This document shows, in pieces, positions 1 through 6,999 of a stretch of 7,970 nt of DNA (the stretch's first letter is position 1; each line of letters starts with the position of its first letter). This DNA is from Bacteroidales bacterium (lineage in GTDB: Bacteria > Bacteroidota > Bacteroidia > Bacteroidales > NBLH01), in NCBI GenBank assembly GCA_026988445.1, contig JALSLF010000537.1, positions 1 to 7,970 on the forward strand. The letters run 5' to 3'. Made by a program: the position numbers and the translations under genes. A model generated the notes under the pieces. The model was not told the DNA's origin. It saw only the letters and a list, made by a program, of their open reading frames with translations, and made no database searches.

Positions 1-53
1 CCACTGAATTTAAAAAAAATAATGTACATTTGGTTTCAAAAAAAACCCAACCT

Positions 54-1682
54 ATGAGTGATAAATTTTCAAAAAACAAAGAGAACTATAAAAACTTACT
101 TAAAGAGTTAAACAAACGCATTGATACACTAAAACTTGGTGGTGGCGAAAAAAAAATTGCCAAACAACACGAAAAAGGGAAACTCACTGCTCGTGAACGT
201 ATTGAATATTTAATTGATAAAGGCAGCCGTATCATCGAAATCGGTATTTTTGCCGGAGATGGTATGTATCAAGAATACGGGGGCTGTCCGGCAGGCGGCG
301 TAGTAGTAGTTATCGGCTACGTAAGCGGCAGGCAATGTGTTATTGTTGCCAATGATGCCACCGTAAAAGCAGGAGCTTGGTTCCCGATTAGCACAAAGAA
401 AAATCTACGTGCCCAAGAAATAGCTATGGAAAATCATTTACCGATTATCTATTTAGTAGATAGTGCCGGTGTTTTTCTTCCCATGCAGGATGAGATTTTC
501 CCCGACAAAGAAAATTTTGGAAGAATATTCAGGAACAATGCAATTATGTCGGCAAAAGGTATTCCGCAAATAGCTGCAATAATGGGAAGCTGTGTTGCCG
601 GTGGTGCTTACCTGCCAATCATGAGCGATGAAGCCATTATTGTAAATAAAACCGGAAGTATTTTTCTGGCAGGTTCATATTTAGTAAAATCGGCAATTGG
701 CGAAAACGTAGATAATGAAACGCTTGGTGGAGCAGATACCCATACGGAAATATCTGGTGTAGTAGATTATAAAGTAGAAAGCGATTACGAAGCCTTAGAT
801 AAAATAAGAAGTATTCTTTCAAAAATCGGGAAACCCCAAAAAGCCTGTTTTGACCGTATCGAGGCAGCTCTTCCACAAAAAGACCCACAAGATATATATG
901 GTCTAATACCGGAAAAGCGAGACACTCCATACAATATGTATGAAATTATTGAACGTTTAACAGATAATTCGGAATACGATGAATACAAAGCCAATTATGG
1001 GAAAACCATAATTTGTGCCTATGCACGTATCGAAGGTTGGGCCGTGGGTATAGTAGCCAACCAACGTACCATTGTAAAAAATAAAACCGGTGAAATGCAA
1101 TTTGGCGGTGTTATTTATTCCGATTCGGCAGATAAAGCAGCTCATTTTATTATGAACTGTAACCAAAAGAAAATCCCCTTGGTATTTTTGCACGATGTTA
1201 CCGGTTTTATGGTGGGCAGCCGTTCAGAACATGGCGGAATTATTAAAGACGGAGCAAAAATGGTGAATGCTATGGCAAATTCTATTGTACCTAAATTTTC
1301 AATAGTGATAGGAAACTCCTACGGTGCAGGCAATTATGCCATGTGCGGAAAAGCATACGACCCACGCTTAATTGTTGCTTGGCCTACGGCACAACTGGCA
1401 GTAATGAGCGGTGCAAGTGCTGCAAAAACCTTATTACAAATTCATTTGAGCAGTTTAAAAGCAAAAGGAGAAGAAATAAGCAAAGAAAAAGAACAAAATA
1501 TGCTAGACGAAATCACGCAAAAATACACCGAACAAACTTCGCCCTACTATGCAGCTGCCCGTTTATGGACCGATGCAATTATCGACCCTTTGGAAACGCG
1601 AAAATTAATTTCGATGGGTATTGAAGCAGCAAGCCATAAACCCATAAAGAAAAAATACAAAACAGGAGTGATAAGAACATAA
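54..1682 (+). CDS. Acyl-CoA carboxylase carboxyltransferase (beta) subunit, methylcrotonyl-CoA carboxylase type
   Basis: Biotin-dependent carboxyltransferase subunit that moves CO2 from carboxybiotin to an acyl-CoA. The closest family is the beta subunit of 3-methylcrotonyl-CoA carboxylase (leucine breakdown, cytoplasm). From ATG 54 the protein has 542 residues, the length I recall for Bacteroidota members. Seen: LGGGEKKIAKQHEKGK near residues 27-43, ANDATVKAGAWFP at 99-111, YLVDSAGVFLPMQDEIFPD at 133-151, the N-domain oxyanion-hole region GSCVAGGAY at 178-186, and its C-domain counterpart NSYGAGNYAMCG at 421-432. The frame is open upstream to the window edge, with a TTG at 30. ATG 54 is preferred because it gives the family length and the usual N-terminus. 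No biotin carboxylase or biotin-carrier gene is in view, so the partner lies outside. Substrate is inferred from motifs; propionyl- or geranyl-CoA types are less likely. Confidence 0.93.
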   Translation: MSDKFSKNKENYKNLLKELNKRIDTLKLGGGEKKIAKQHEKGKLTARERIEYLIDKGSRIIEIGIFAGDGMYQEYGGCPAGGVVVVIGYVSGRQCVIVANDATVKAGAWFPISTKKNLRAQEIAMENHLPIIYLVDSAGVFLPMQDEIFPDKENFGRIFRNNAIMSAKGIPQIAAIMGSCVAGGAYLPIMSDEAIIVNKTGSIFLAGSYLVKSAIGENVDNETLGGADTHTEISGVVDYKVESDYEALDKIRSILSKIGKPQKACFDRIEAALPQKDPQDIYGLIPEKRDTPYNMYEIIERLTDNSEYDEYKANYGKTIICAYARIEGWAVGIVANQRTIVKNKTGEMQFGGVIYSDSADKAAHFIMNCNQKKIPLVFLHDVTGFMVGSRSEHGGIIKDGAKMVNAMANSIVPKFSIVIGNSYGAGNYAMCGKAYDPRLIVAWPTAQLAVMSGASAAKTLLQIHLSSLKAKGEEISKEKEQNMLDEITQKYTEQTSPYYAAARLWTDAIIDPLETRKLISMGIEAASHKPIKKKYKTGVIRT

Positions 1683-1687
1683 TAAAA

Positions 1688-2185
1688 CTAAAACTTATAG
1701 CCCAAGCTAACCGATGGCGAAATAAGTGTGGGGTAAGATACAAATACATTAATTCCTGTTCGGAAAAATATGCCTTTTTGTTTTTGAAAGCGATACATTA
1801 GTGGAACAAGAGCACCGCCAAATACAAAGTATGTTCGATTGTTTTTAGTATCTCTCTCAAAACCTAATACCGGTCCGAAACCGTATTCAAAATGATGTTT
1901 TTTTTGTGGAGCCGTAAGCCAATTTATTGTTAGCGGAAAAACATAGCCCTTATCCTCAAAACTGGGATAAAAACCAAGCCTCATAGAAACTTTTCGCTTT
2001 GAACCGATAGAATATTCATAATTGATCGAAAAATTAAATTCGGAATAATCAGGTTTAACAGAATAGGCTTCAATATAAATATGATTACGTTTTATACCGG
2101 AATAATCAATAATTAATGATTCTTGTGCGAAAAAACGATTAAATAACAAAAACATTAATACGGTTAAAAAGAGTTTTGGGGTCAT
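1688..2185 (-). CDS. Exported small protein, probable outer-membrane beta-barrel
   Basis: A 165-residue protein of unknown function. Residues 1-20 form a signal peptide (Lys4, then a run of Leu/Phe) ending FFA|QE, a common Bacteroidota signal peptidase I site. The mature part alternates polar and hydrophobic residues with many aromatics and glycines (FNFSINYEY about 50-58, MRLGFYPSF 68-76, YGFGPVLGF 101-109, FVFGGALVPLMYRF 120-133, FFRTGINVFVSY 140-151). It ends in SLGYKF, with a C-terminal Phe as in beta-barrels handled by BAM. About eight strands would fit the length, but no named family is recognised. Its stop lies 5 bp from the stop of the converging carboxyltransferase gene. It is downstream of gyrB on the same strand but separated from it by a strong terminator, so it probably uses its own promoter. 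Confidence 0.75.
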   Translation of the reverse strand: MTPKLFLTVLMFLLFNRFFAQESLIIDYSGIKRNHIYIEAYSVKPDYSEFNFSINYEYSIGSKRKVSMRLGFYPSFEDKGYVFPLTINWLTAPQKKHHFEYGFGPVLGFERDTKNNRTYFVFGGALVPLMYRFQKQKGIFFRTGINVFVSYPTLISPSVSLGYKF

Positions 2186-2209
2186 AGCTAAATTAGTATT
2201 AGGTTAAGG

Positions 2210-2241
2210 TAAAAGTAATAAAAAAAGAACCATGCAGCAAA
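2210..2241 (-). promoter_or_regulatory. Candidate promoter of the small beta-barrel gene, overlapping the gyrB terminator
   Basis: Read on the minus strand, TTTG (2241-2238) and TACTTTTA (2217-2210) are 20 bases apart. This fits the Bacteroidota -33 TTTG / -7 TAnnTTTG pattern with one mismatch in the -7 box. The -33 element would lie in the loop of the gyrB terminator, and the leader would be only about 18-20 bases. The pattern is short and AT-rich, so chance is a real possibility. Confidence 0.25.
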
Positions 2242-2255
2242 AACCTGCATGGTTC
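2220..2255 (-). terminator. Intrinsic terminator of gyrB
   Basis: On the minus strand, 27 bases after the gyrB stop, there is a perfect 11-bp stem GAACCATGCAG / CTGCATGGTTC (arms 2245-2255 and 2227-2237) with a 7-base loop. It is directly followed by seven T residues (2226-2220) and more T-rich sequence. Stem, loop and T-tract are all in the right order for Rho-independent termination of the leftward gyrB transcript. On the plus strand the downstream T-run is lacking, so it should act in one direction. Confidence 0.88.
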
Positions 2256-2281
2256 ATAAAAATCTTTAAAATGCAAAATAT

Positions 2282-4249
2282 CTACACATCAATATTTGCA
2301 TAAGTAGCATGGGCTTCTATAAATTCTCTGCGCGGTGCAACATCATCGCCCATTAATATAGAAAAAGTACGATCGGCTTCGGCTGCATTTTCAATACTTA
2401 CACGGCGCAAAGTACGTTTTTCAGGGTTCATGGTAGTTTCCCAAAGTTGTTCGGCATTCATTTCACCCAAACCTTTATATCGTTGTATTGAAACAGACGT
2501 CTCTTGCCCCTTACCTAACTCTTCAACTGCTGCAAGGCGATCTTCTTCCGACCAACAATAACGCTCTTGTTTTCCTTTTTTTACAAGATATAGCGGTGGT
2601 GTGGCAATATATAAATAACCATTTTCAATAATCTCTTTCATATATCTGAAAAAGAAAGTCATGATAAGGGTTGAAATGTGGCTACCGTCCACATCGGCAT
2701 CAGTCATGATAATTACTTTATGATAACGCAATTTTTCCATATTCAATGCTCGACTATCTTCTTCCGTCCCAAATGTAACTCCAAGTGCAGTAAATAGATT
2801 TTTAATCTCTTCGTTTTCAAACACTTTATGTTGCATCGCTTTTTCTACATTCAAAATTTTACCACGTAGTGGTAATATGGCTTGAAACTTACGGTCTCGT
2901 CCTTGTTTGGCAGTACCTCCTGCCGAATCTCCCTCGACCAAATAAATTTCACTTTTTACAGGGTCACGCTCTTGGCAATCGGCTAATTTACCGGGTAATC
3001 CTGCCCCTCCCATTACCGATTTACGTTGAACCAATTCACGAGCTTTGCGCGCTGCCTGACGTGCCGTAGCTGCCAAAACCACTTTCTGAACAATTGATTT
3101 GGCATCTTTAGGATTTTCCTCTAAATAGTTACGCAGCATCTCACTCACAGCTTGGTCAACAACCGAACTAATTTCGGAATTCCCGAGCTTTGTTTTTGTT
3201 TGTCCTTCAAACTGCGGTTCTTGAACTTTTACCGAAATAATTGCAGTCAATCCTTCACGAAAATCATCACCGGTAATATCAATTTTTAGTTTTGAAAGCA
3301 TTCCTGAATCTTCGGCATATTTTTTTAAAGTACGCGTTAAACCTCTTCTAAAACCCGAAAGATGCGTACCGCCTTCAATCGTATTAATATTGTTAACATA
3401 AGAGTGAATATTTTCACGAAAAGTCGTATTGTATTGTAAAGCAATCTCAACCGGCACTCCCTGATTTATTGTTTCAATATTAATTACTTTGTCAATTAAT
3501 GATTCGCGTGTTTCGTCTAAGTATTTTACAAACTCCACCAAACCTTCTTCCGAATAAAAAGACTCTGATTTAAAATCCCCTTTTTCGTTTTTTTCTCTTT
3601 TATCAGTTATAGACAGTTTAATGCGTTTATTCAAAAAAGCAAGTTCTCTTAGGCGGGCAGCTAAAATATCAAATTTATATTCGGTAGTGGTAAAAATACT
3701 TCCATCGGGATAAAAAGTAATTTCCGTACCGGTTCTATCGGTTTCGCCAATTTCTTCAATATCCGATAAGGGTTTACCGATACTATATTCTTGTCTGTAT
3801 ATTTTCCCATCGCGGTAAATAGTAGCCACAAGCTTTGTAGATAAAGCATTTACACAAGAAACACCTACACCATGCAAACCGCCCGAAACCTTGTATGAAT
3901 CTTTATTAAATTTACCTCCGGCATGAAGCACGGTCATTACCACTTCCAAAGCTGACCTGCCTTCTTTTTCGTGCATATCCACAGGAATACCCCGACCGTC
4001 ATCAACTACAGTTATTGAATTATCTTCATTGATAACAACTTCTATGTTTGAACAAAATCCGGCAAGTGCTTCATCAATTGAATTATCCACAACTTCATAC
4101 ACCAAATGATGTAATCCCCGCTCACCAACATCGCCAATATACATAGCAGGACGCTTACGTACCGCTTCTAAGCCTTCAAGTACCTGAATACTGTCTGCCG
4201 AATAATCGTTTCCGTTTCCGTTTTGTTTTTCTAAATCTTTATCACTCAT
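2282..4249 (-). CDS. gyrB: DNA gyrase subunit B
   Basis: ATPase subunit of the type IIA topoisomerase that introduces negative supercoils with GyrA (not in this window). The protein has 655 residues, full length for a GyrB without the extra insert of the E. coli enzyme (804). Seen in order: the GHKL ATPase domain with YEVVDNSIDEALAG at 51-64 (E52 and N56 match the E. coli catalytic Glu42 and Asn46), VVDDGRGIP at 81-89, the ATP lid GGLHGVGVSCVNALS at 123-137, the transducer QTKTKLGN at 350-357, the TOPRIM EGDSAGG at 439-445 and DADVDGSH at 517-524 (metal ligands E439, D517, D519), QRYKGLGEMN at 589-598, and the C-terminal RREFIEAHA at 640-648. The GyrB-like C-terminus and the absence of an adjacent parC argue against ParE, but GyrB and ParE are close relatives. 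ATG 4249 gives a short polar leader before the conserved core. Single-gene unit with its own promoter and terminator. Confidence 0.96.
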   Translation of the reverse strand: MSDKDLEKQNGNGNDYSADSIQVLEGLEAVRKRPAMYIGDVGERGLHHLVYEVVDNSIDEALAGFCSNIEVVINEDNSITVVDDGRGIPVDMHEKEGRSALEVVMTVLHAGGKFNKDSYKVSGGLHGVGVSCVNALSTKLVATIYRDGKIYRQEYSIGKPLSDIEEIGETDRTGTEITFYPDGSIFTTTEYKFDILAARLRELAFLNKRIKLSITDKREKNEKGDFKSESFYSEEGLVEFVKYLDETRESLIDKVINIETINQGVPVEIALQYNTTFRENIHSYVNNINTIEGGTHLSGFRRGLTRTLKKYAEDSGMLSKLKIDITGDDFREGLTAIISVKVQEPQFEGQTKTKLGNSEISSVVDQAVSEMLRNYLEENPKDAKSIVQKVVLAATARQAARKARELVQRKSVMGGAGLPGKLADCQERDPVKSEIYLVEGDSAGGTAKQGRDRKFQAILPLRGKILNVEKAMQHKVFENEEIKNLFTALGVTFGTEEDSRALNMEKLRYHKVIIMTDADVDGSHISTLIMTFFFRYMKEIIENGYLYIATPPLYLVKKGKQERYCWSEEDRLAAVEELGKGQETSVSIQRYKGLGEMNAEQLWETTMNPEKRTLRRVSIENAAEADRTFSILMGDDVAPRREFIEAHATYANIDV

Positions 4250-4299
4250 AATTGTATCAGTTTCTTTCTTACTTTTACATACCTATTTAAGGCAGCCCA

Positions 4300-4330
4300 C
4301 AAAAATAACATATTTTAGCGCATTATAAAA
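4300..4330 (-). promoter_or_regulatory. gyrB: gyrB promoter, Bacteroidota type
   Basis: On the minus strand TATTTTTG (4307-4300) matches the -7 consensus TAnnTTTG exactly. TTTT at 4330-4327 sits 19 bases upstream, in place of the -33 TTTG. Transcription would begin near 4293, giving a leader of about 44 bases before ATG 4249. Same spacing as the lipoprotein promoter at 7079-7109. Confidence 0.5.
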
Positions 4331-4422
4331 CTTATATAGGCAATAGTTATTAACCTTTTTCTGTGGAAAAATCCTATTTCTGAACCACTTTTTCATATCA
4401 CATAACAAAAAGTAAACTTTAC

Positions 4423-4462
4423 TTGATTATTTTATAAAGATATTGGATAATTTGATTATTTT
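4423..4462 (+). repeat. 11-bp direct repeat upstream of ftsE
   Basis: TTGATTATTTT occurs twice, at 4423-4433 and 4452-4462, with starts 29 bp apart. The second copy lies in the spacer of the candidate ftsE promoter. It could be a paired protein-binding site or a chance product of the very AT-rich gap. Confidence 0.35.
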
Positions 4463-4474
4463 TTATTAATTTAG
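4443..4474 (+). promoter_or_regulatory. ftsE: Candidate ftsE promoter
   Basis: TTG at 4443-4445 and TAATTTAG at 4467-4474 (7 of 8 to TAnnTTTG by a loose reading, with A for the third T) are separated by 21 bases. The start codon is at 4514, so the leader would be about 33 bases. The match is imperfect and the surrounding sequence is mostly A and T. Confidence 0.3.
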
Positions 4475-4513
4475 CGAAATAATACCTTATCCGGTGTTTA
4501 AAGATATTCAAAA

Positions 4514-5212
4514 ATGGAAAATGCAGTCATTGAATTGAAAGATGTTTCGTTGAATTACGGAACACGCAATTTATTACATAATGTTAGCTTAAAAGTATTT
4601 CCGCGCGAGCTGGTTTATTTAATAGGTAGTGTGGGAAGCGGGAAAACAAGCCTGCTTAAAACGCTTTATGCTGAGCTTAAAGCACAATCCGGCACAGTAC
4701 GTGTTAGTAATTTTAATATCAATAAACTGAAACGAAGACAAATCCCCTATTTAAGACGTAGTTTGGGTATTGTTTTTCAAGATTTTCAGCTTTTAACTGA
4801 TCGTACCGTACACGACAATTTAAAATTTGTATTGGAGGCTACCGGCTGGAAAAGTGAAGAAGAAAAACAGAAAAGAATATCGGAAGTTTTACAAAAAGTT
4901 GATTTACCGGATAAAGAATTAAAATTTCCGCATGAACTTTCAGGAGGTGAACAGCAACGTATTGTTATTGCACGTGCCTTATTAAATAAACCGCAAATTA
5001 TTCTTGCCGATGAACCTACCGGTAATCTTGACCCTGACAATTCTTTTAAAGTAATGCAAATTTTAAGCGAAATTGCATCAAGTAACGGTACTTGTGTTAT
5101 AATTGCCACTCATCAATATGATTTAATCGAACGATATCCGGGCAGGGTAATTAAAATTGAAAACCGTAAATTAGTTGCGGCACAAGAGTTTTCGCATAAT
5201 GAATATTTTTAG
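4514..5212 (+). CDS. ftsE: Cell division ABC transporter ATP-binding protein FtsE
   Basis: ABC ATPase of 232 residues. In the FtsEX complex this subunit drives the membrane protein FtsX, which controls septal peptidoglycan hydrolases. All nucleotide-binding motifs are intact: Walker A GSVGSGKTS at 38-46, Q-loop Gln89 in GIVFQDFQLL, ABC signature LSGGEQQR at 142-149, Walker B IILADE at 162-167 with catalytic Glu167, and switch His200 in ATHQ. The segments YLRRSLGIVFQDFQLL and DRTVHDNLKFVLEATGW are those I recall from Bacteroidota FtsE rather than LolD or MacB. The length also fits FtsE. No ftsX follows; the next gene converges from the minus strand, so the partner must be elsewhere. No Shine-Dalgarno is visible before ATG 4514. 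LolD/SalX-type exporters remain a weaker alternative. Confidence 0.85.
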   Translation: MENAVIELKDVSLNYGTRNLLHNVSLKVFPRELVYLIGSVGSGKTSLLKTLYAELKAQSGTVRVSNFNINKLKRRQIPYLRRSLGIVFQDFQLLTDRTVHDNLKFVLEATGWKSEEEKQKRISEVLQKVDLPDKELKFPHELSGGEQQRIVIARALLNKPQIILADEPTGNLDPDNSFKVMQILSEIASSNGTCVIIATHQYDLIERYPGRVIKIENRKLVAAQEFSHNEYF

Positions 5213-5275
5213 ATTTTCAGGTTTAATAACTTTAGTTAATTTATTTGTAGTCTCAGATGCACGAATTTTATTAGG

Positions 5276-5292
5276 CTAAATTAAGCGATTAT
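5276..5292 (+). repeat. Solitary copy of the MITE-like terminal repeat at the macrodomain stop
   Basis: CTAAATTAAGCGATTAT matches the terminal repeat CTAAATTGAGCGATTAT of the 6857-7017 element at 16 of 17 positions. Read on the minus strand it encodes the final Asn-Arg-Leu-Ile and TAG of the macrodomain protein. No inverted partner was seen nearby, so it is either a remnant of an element end, an integration footprint, or chance. Confidence 0.4.
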
Positions 5293-5776
5293 AAATCTCA
5301 AAATTTTCATCATCAAAAACCGCAAAAATCACTTTTTCTATTTCCTCATGTTTTGTTAGAAAGTTTTTCACGGTATTTATGGCAATCCGGGCAGCTTTAT
5401 CTTTCGGAAAGCCGTAAACTCCGGTACTTATATTTGGGAAAGCAATGCTTTTTATATTGTTTTTAACTGCCAATTCTAAACTTTTGCTATAGCAAGATGC
5501 CAATAATTCCTCCTCCCTGTATTTTCCACCGTTCCAAACAGGCCCAACCGTGTGGATAACGTATTTTGCAGGCAAATTATACCCTTTGGTTATTTTTGCA
5601 TTACCGGTTTCACAACCGTTTAAAGTGCTGCACTCTTTTAAAAGCTCTTTTCCTGCTGCACGGTGTATTGCACCATCAACTCCGCCACCGCCCAATAAAC
5701 TTTTATTTGCAGCATTTACAATGGCATCTACTTTAAGTTTAGTTATATCACCCTTGTGTAAAATAATTCTATTCAT
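5276..5776 (-). CDS. Macrodomain protein, O-acetyl-ADP-ribose deacetylase type
   Basis: Cytoplasmic 166-residue single macrodomain, predicted to bind ADP-ribose and hydrolyse O-acetyl-ADP-ribose or remove ADP-ribose from proteins, as in the YmdB/MacroD class. Seen: GDIT at 9-12, IVNAANKSLLGGGGVDGAIH at 19-38 with the ribose-contacting Asn24 and the Gly-rich loop, the Asp34 region, HTVGPVW at 75-81, and the phosphate-binding loop NISTGVYGFP at 115-124. The length matches the family, and the end DDENFEIYNRLI aligns by eye with the end of YmdB. ATG 5776 starts 2 bp after the stop of the upstream nuclease-fold gene, so the two are probably co-transcribed. The last codons and stop (5292-5276) match the MITE-like terminal repeat at 16 of 17 positions. 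No clear terminator is seen in the 63-bp gap to the converging ftsE. Confidence 0.92.
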   Translation of the reverse strand: MNRIILHKGDITKLKVDAIVNAANKSLLGGGGVDGAIHRAAGKELLKECSTLNGCETGNAKITKGYNLPAKYVIHTVGPVWNGGKYREEELLASCYSKSLELAVKNNIKSIAFPNISTGVYGFPKDKAARIAINTVKNFLTKHEEIEKVIFAVFDDENFEIYNRLI

Positions 5777-5778
5777 GA

Positions 5779-6834
5779 TTATTCAACTTTAAAAATATCT
5801 AAAAAAGTAGGTAAATGATCACTGTAGCCACCATGGTATTTAAAGCCGATATAGGTTCTGTTTGTCGCATATCCGGTATATTGCTTATCTTCTTCCAATA
5901 AAAAACCGGCAGTATAAATATGCACATCATTTATCGAAGTATAAACCGAGTTTTTTTTATCTATTAAAGCACCGGAAACGATAAATTGATCCAAAGTCCC
6001 CCATTTTCCTTCATGTTTGTGAGAGCCGATATGCTTTACATTTTGTAAATAGGCACTCAAATTGTATAATTCATCCGCCCGGATATTATCGTATTTGTCT
6101 TTTGCATTAAGCACCTTAGAAACACTGGTATTTTCAGGATAATCATTCAAATCGCCCATAATAATAATATTGGCTCTATTATCCACACTAAATATAGAAT
6201 CAACATTTTTTCGCAAAACCGATGCAACAAACATTCGTTTACGCTCAGTTTCTAACTGGCCACCCCAACGAGAGGGCCAATGATTAACAAAAATATGCAA
6301 AGTGTCATGTTGTTTTGTTCGTCCTTTTACGTATAAAATATCACGGGTTTTTGAATTTGAAAAAGGGTATCTAATTTCAATAGCTTTATACGAAATAGGA
6401 AAAAAATGTCCTTGTCTGTACAAGAAAGCAACATCAATCCCACGTAAATCAGGCGATTCCTTATGAATAATTCGATATCCGAATTTATTAATAGGTGCAA
6501 ACCTGATAAAATCATTAAGCACCTTCCTGTTTTCAATTTCACACAATCCGATTATTTCCGGAGGAGACCATCCTCCAATTCCGGCAATAACTTGCGAAAT
6601 ATGCTTTTGCTTTGTGTAATACCTGCTTCGATTCCAAAATTTCCCCTGATTTGGCAAAAATTCATCATCTCTTTTCACACTATCATTTTCAGTATCAAAA
6701 AAATTTTCGGCATTATAAAACATGATACGCAAGAGTCTAGGCTTTTGAATAATGGAATCAGGAAAAGAATTTTGTGCAGAGAGGCTAAGAAATAAGCCAT
6801 TAGCAATTATAAGCAAAAATAAATTTAGTTTCAT
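5779..6834 (-). CDS. Secreted endonuclease/exonuclease/phosphatase-family protein
   Basis: Exported 351-residue hydrolase of the EEP (DNase I-like) fold; substrate may be nucleic acid, a sugar phosphate or a phospholipid. A signal peptide covers residues 1-20 (Lys2, Leu/Ile-rich core, LSLSA|QN). Catalytic-fold motifs are in the family order: MFYNAENFFD at 38-47, GLCEIEN at 96-102 (metal-binding Glu99), LRGIDVAFLY at 130-139, VNHWPSRWGG at 183-192 (His185), IIIMGDLND at 223-231 (Asp228, Asn230), WGTLDQFIVSG at 278-288, and GGYSDHLPTF at 335-344 (Asp339, His340). All expected active-site residues are present, so it should be active. It is the first gene of a probable two-gene unit with the macrodomain gene (2-bp gap). 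The MITE-like element ends 17-22 bp before its ATG, so its promoter lies in or beyond that element. I see no lipobox; a periplasmic or secreted location is inferred. Confidence 0.9.
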   Translation of the reverse strand: MKLNLFLLIIANGLFLSLSAQNSFPDSIIQKPRLLRIMFYNAENFFDTENDSVKRDDEFLPNQGKFWNRSRYYTKQKHISQVIAGIGGWSPPEIIGLCEIENRKVLNDFIRFAPINKFGYRIIHKESPDLRGIDVAFLYRQGHFFPISYKAIEIRYPFSNSKTRDILYVKGRTKQHDTLHIFVNHWPSRWGGQLETERKRMFVASVLRKNVDSIFSVDNRANIIIMGDLNDYPENTSVSKVLNAKDKYDNIRADELYNLSAYLQNVKHIGSHKHEGKWGTLDQFIVSGALIDKKNSVYTSINDVHIYTAGFLLEEDKQYTGYATNRTYIGFKYHGGYSDHLPTFLDIFKVE

Positions 6835-6856
6835 TGTTCTATAATAATAAATTTAA

Positions 6857-6874
6857 CCTAAATTGAGCGATTAT
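6857..6874 (+). repeat. Left terminal inverted repeat of the MITE-like element
   Basis: CCTAAATTGAGCGATTAT, the exact reverse complement of 7000-7017. Counting the flanking AA/TT the perfect arm is 20 bp (6855-6874 with 7000-7019). After one C/C mismatch the pairing continues for three more bases inward. Confidence 0.8.
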
Positions 6875-6999
6875 CTACTTCAATAAGCACCAATCTATTG
6901 AGTTAAAAAGATTTATAAAAAAAGACTCAAATACCAAAAGGTATTCTTACTTTTTTCCTAAACTTTTTATTCTCAATATCTTGACACTTATTTTTGTAC

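Noticed and set aside
30..53. TTG at position 30 as the start of the carboxyltransferase.
   Set aside because: It adds eight residues not typical of the family; ATG 54 gives the usual 542 residues and N-terminus.
1..57. A reading frame open from the window edge and ending in TGA at 55-57, overlapping the ATG at 54 as ATGA, which could be the tail of an upstream gene.
   Set aside because: Only 18 codons are visible, two frames are open here, and the encoded residues resemble no family end I know. It cannot be supported.
637..930. Minus-strand and other-frame open reading frames inside the carboxyltransferase, gyrB, ftsE and EEP genes.
   Set aside because: They lie wholly within well-supported genes on another frame and show no family motifs.
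5213..5275. A bidirectional terminator between ftsE and the macrodomain gene.
   Set aside because: The best pairing, TAAC/GTTA around TTTA, is only four base pairs with no proper T-tract.
4083..6187. Three exact DnaA-box sequences (TTATCCACA or its complement) at 4083-4091, 5551-5559 and 6179-6187, suggesting an origin.
   Set aside because: They are far apart and all inside genes, encoding the conserved V-D-N of GyrB, V-I-H-T of the macrodomain and V-D-N of the EEP protein. There is no cluster, no dnaA and no associated intergenic unwinding region.
6930..6963. Small hairpin AATACC-AAAA-GGTATT followed by a T-rich run as a stand-alone terminator.
   Set aside because: The stem has only two G-C pairs, the T-run is part of the larger palindrome, and no gene ends just before it on either strand.
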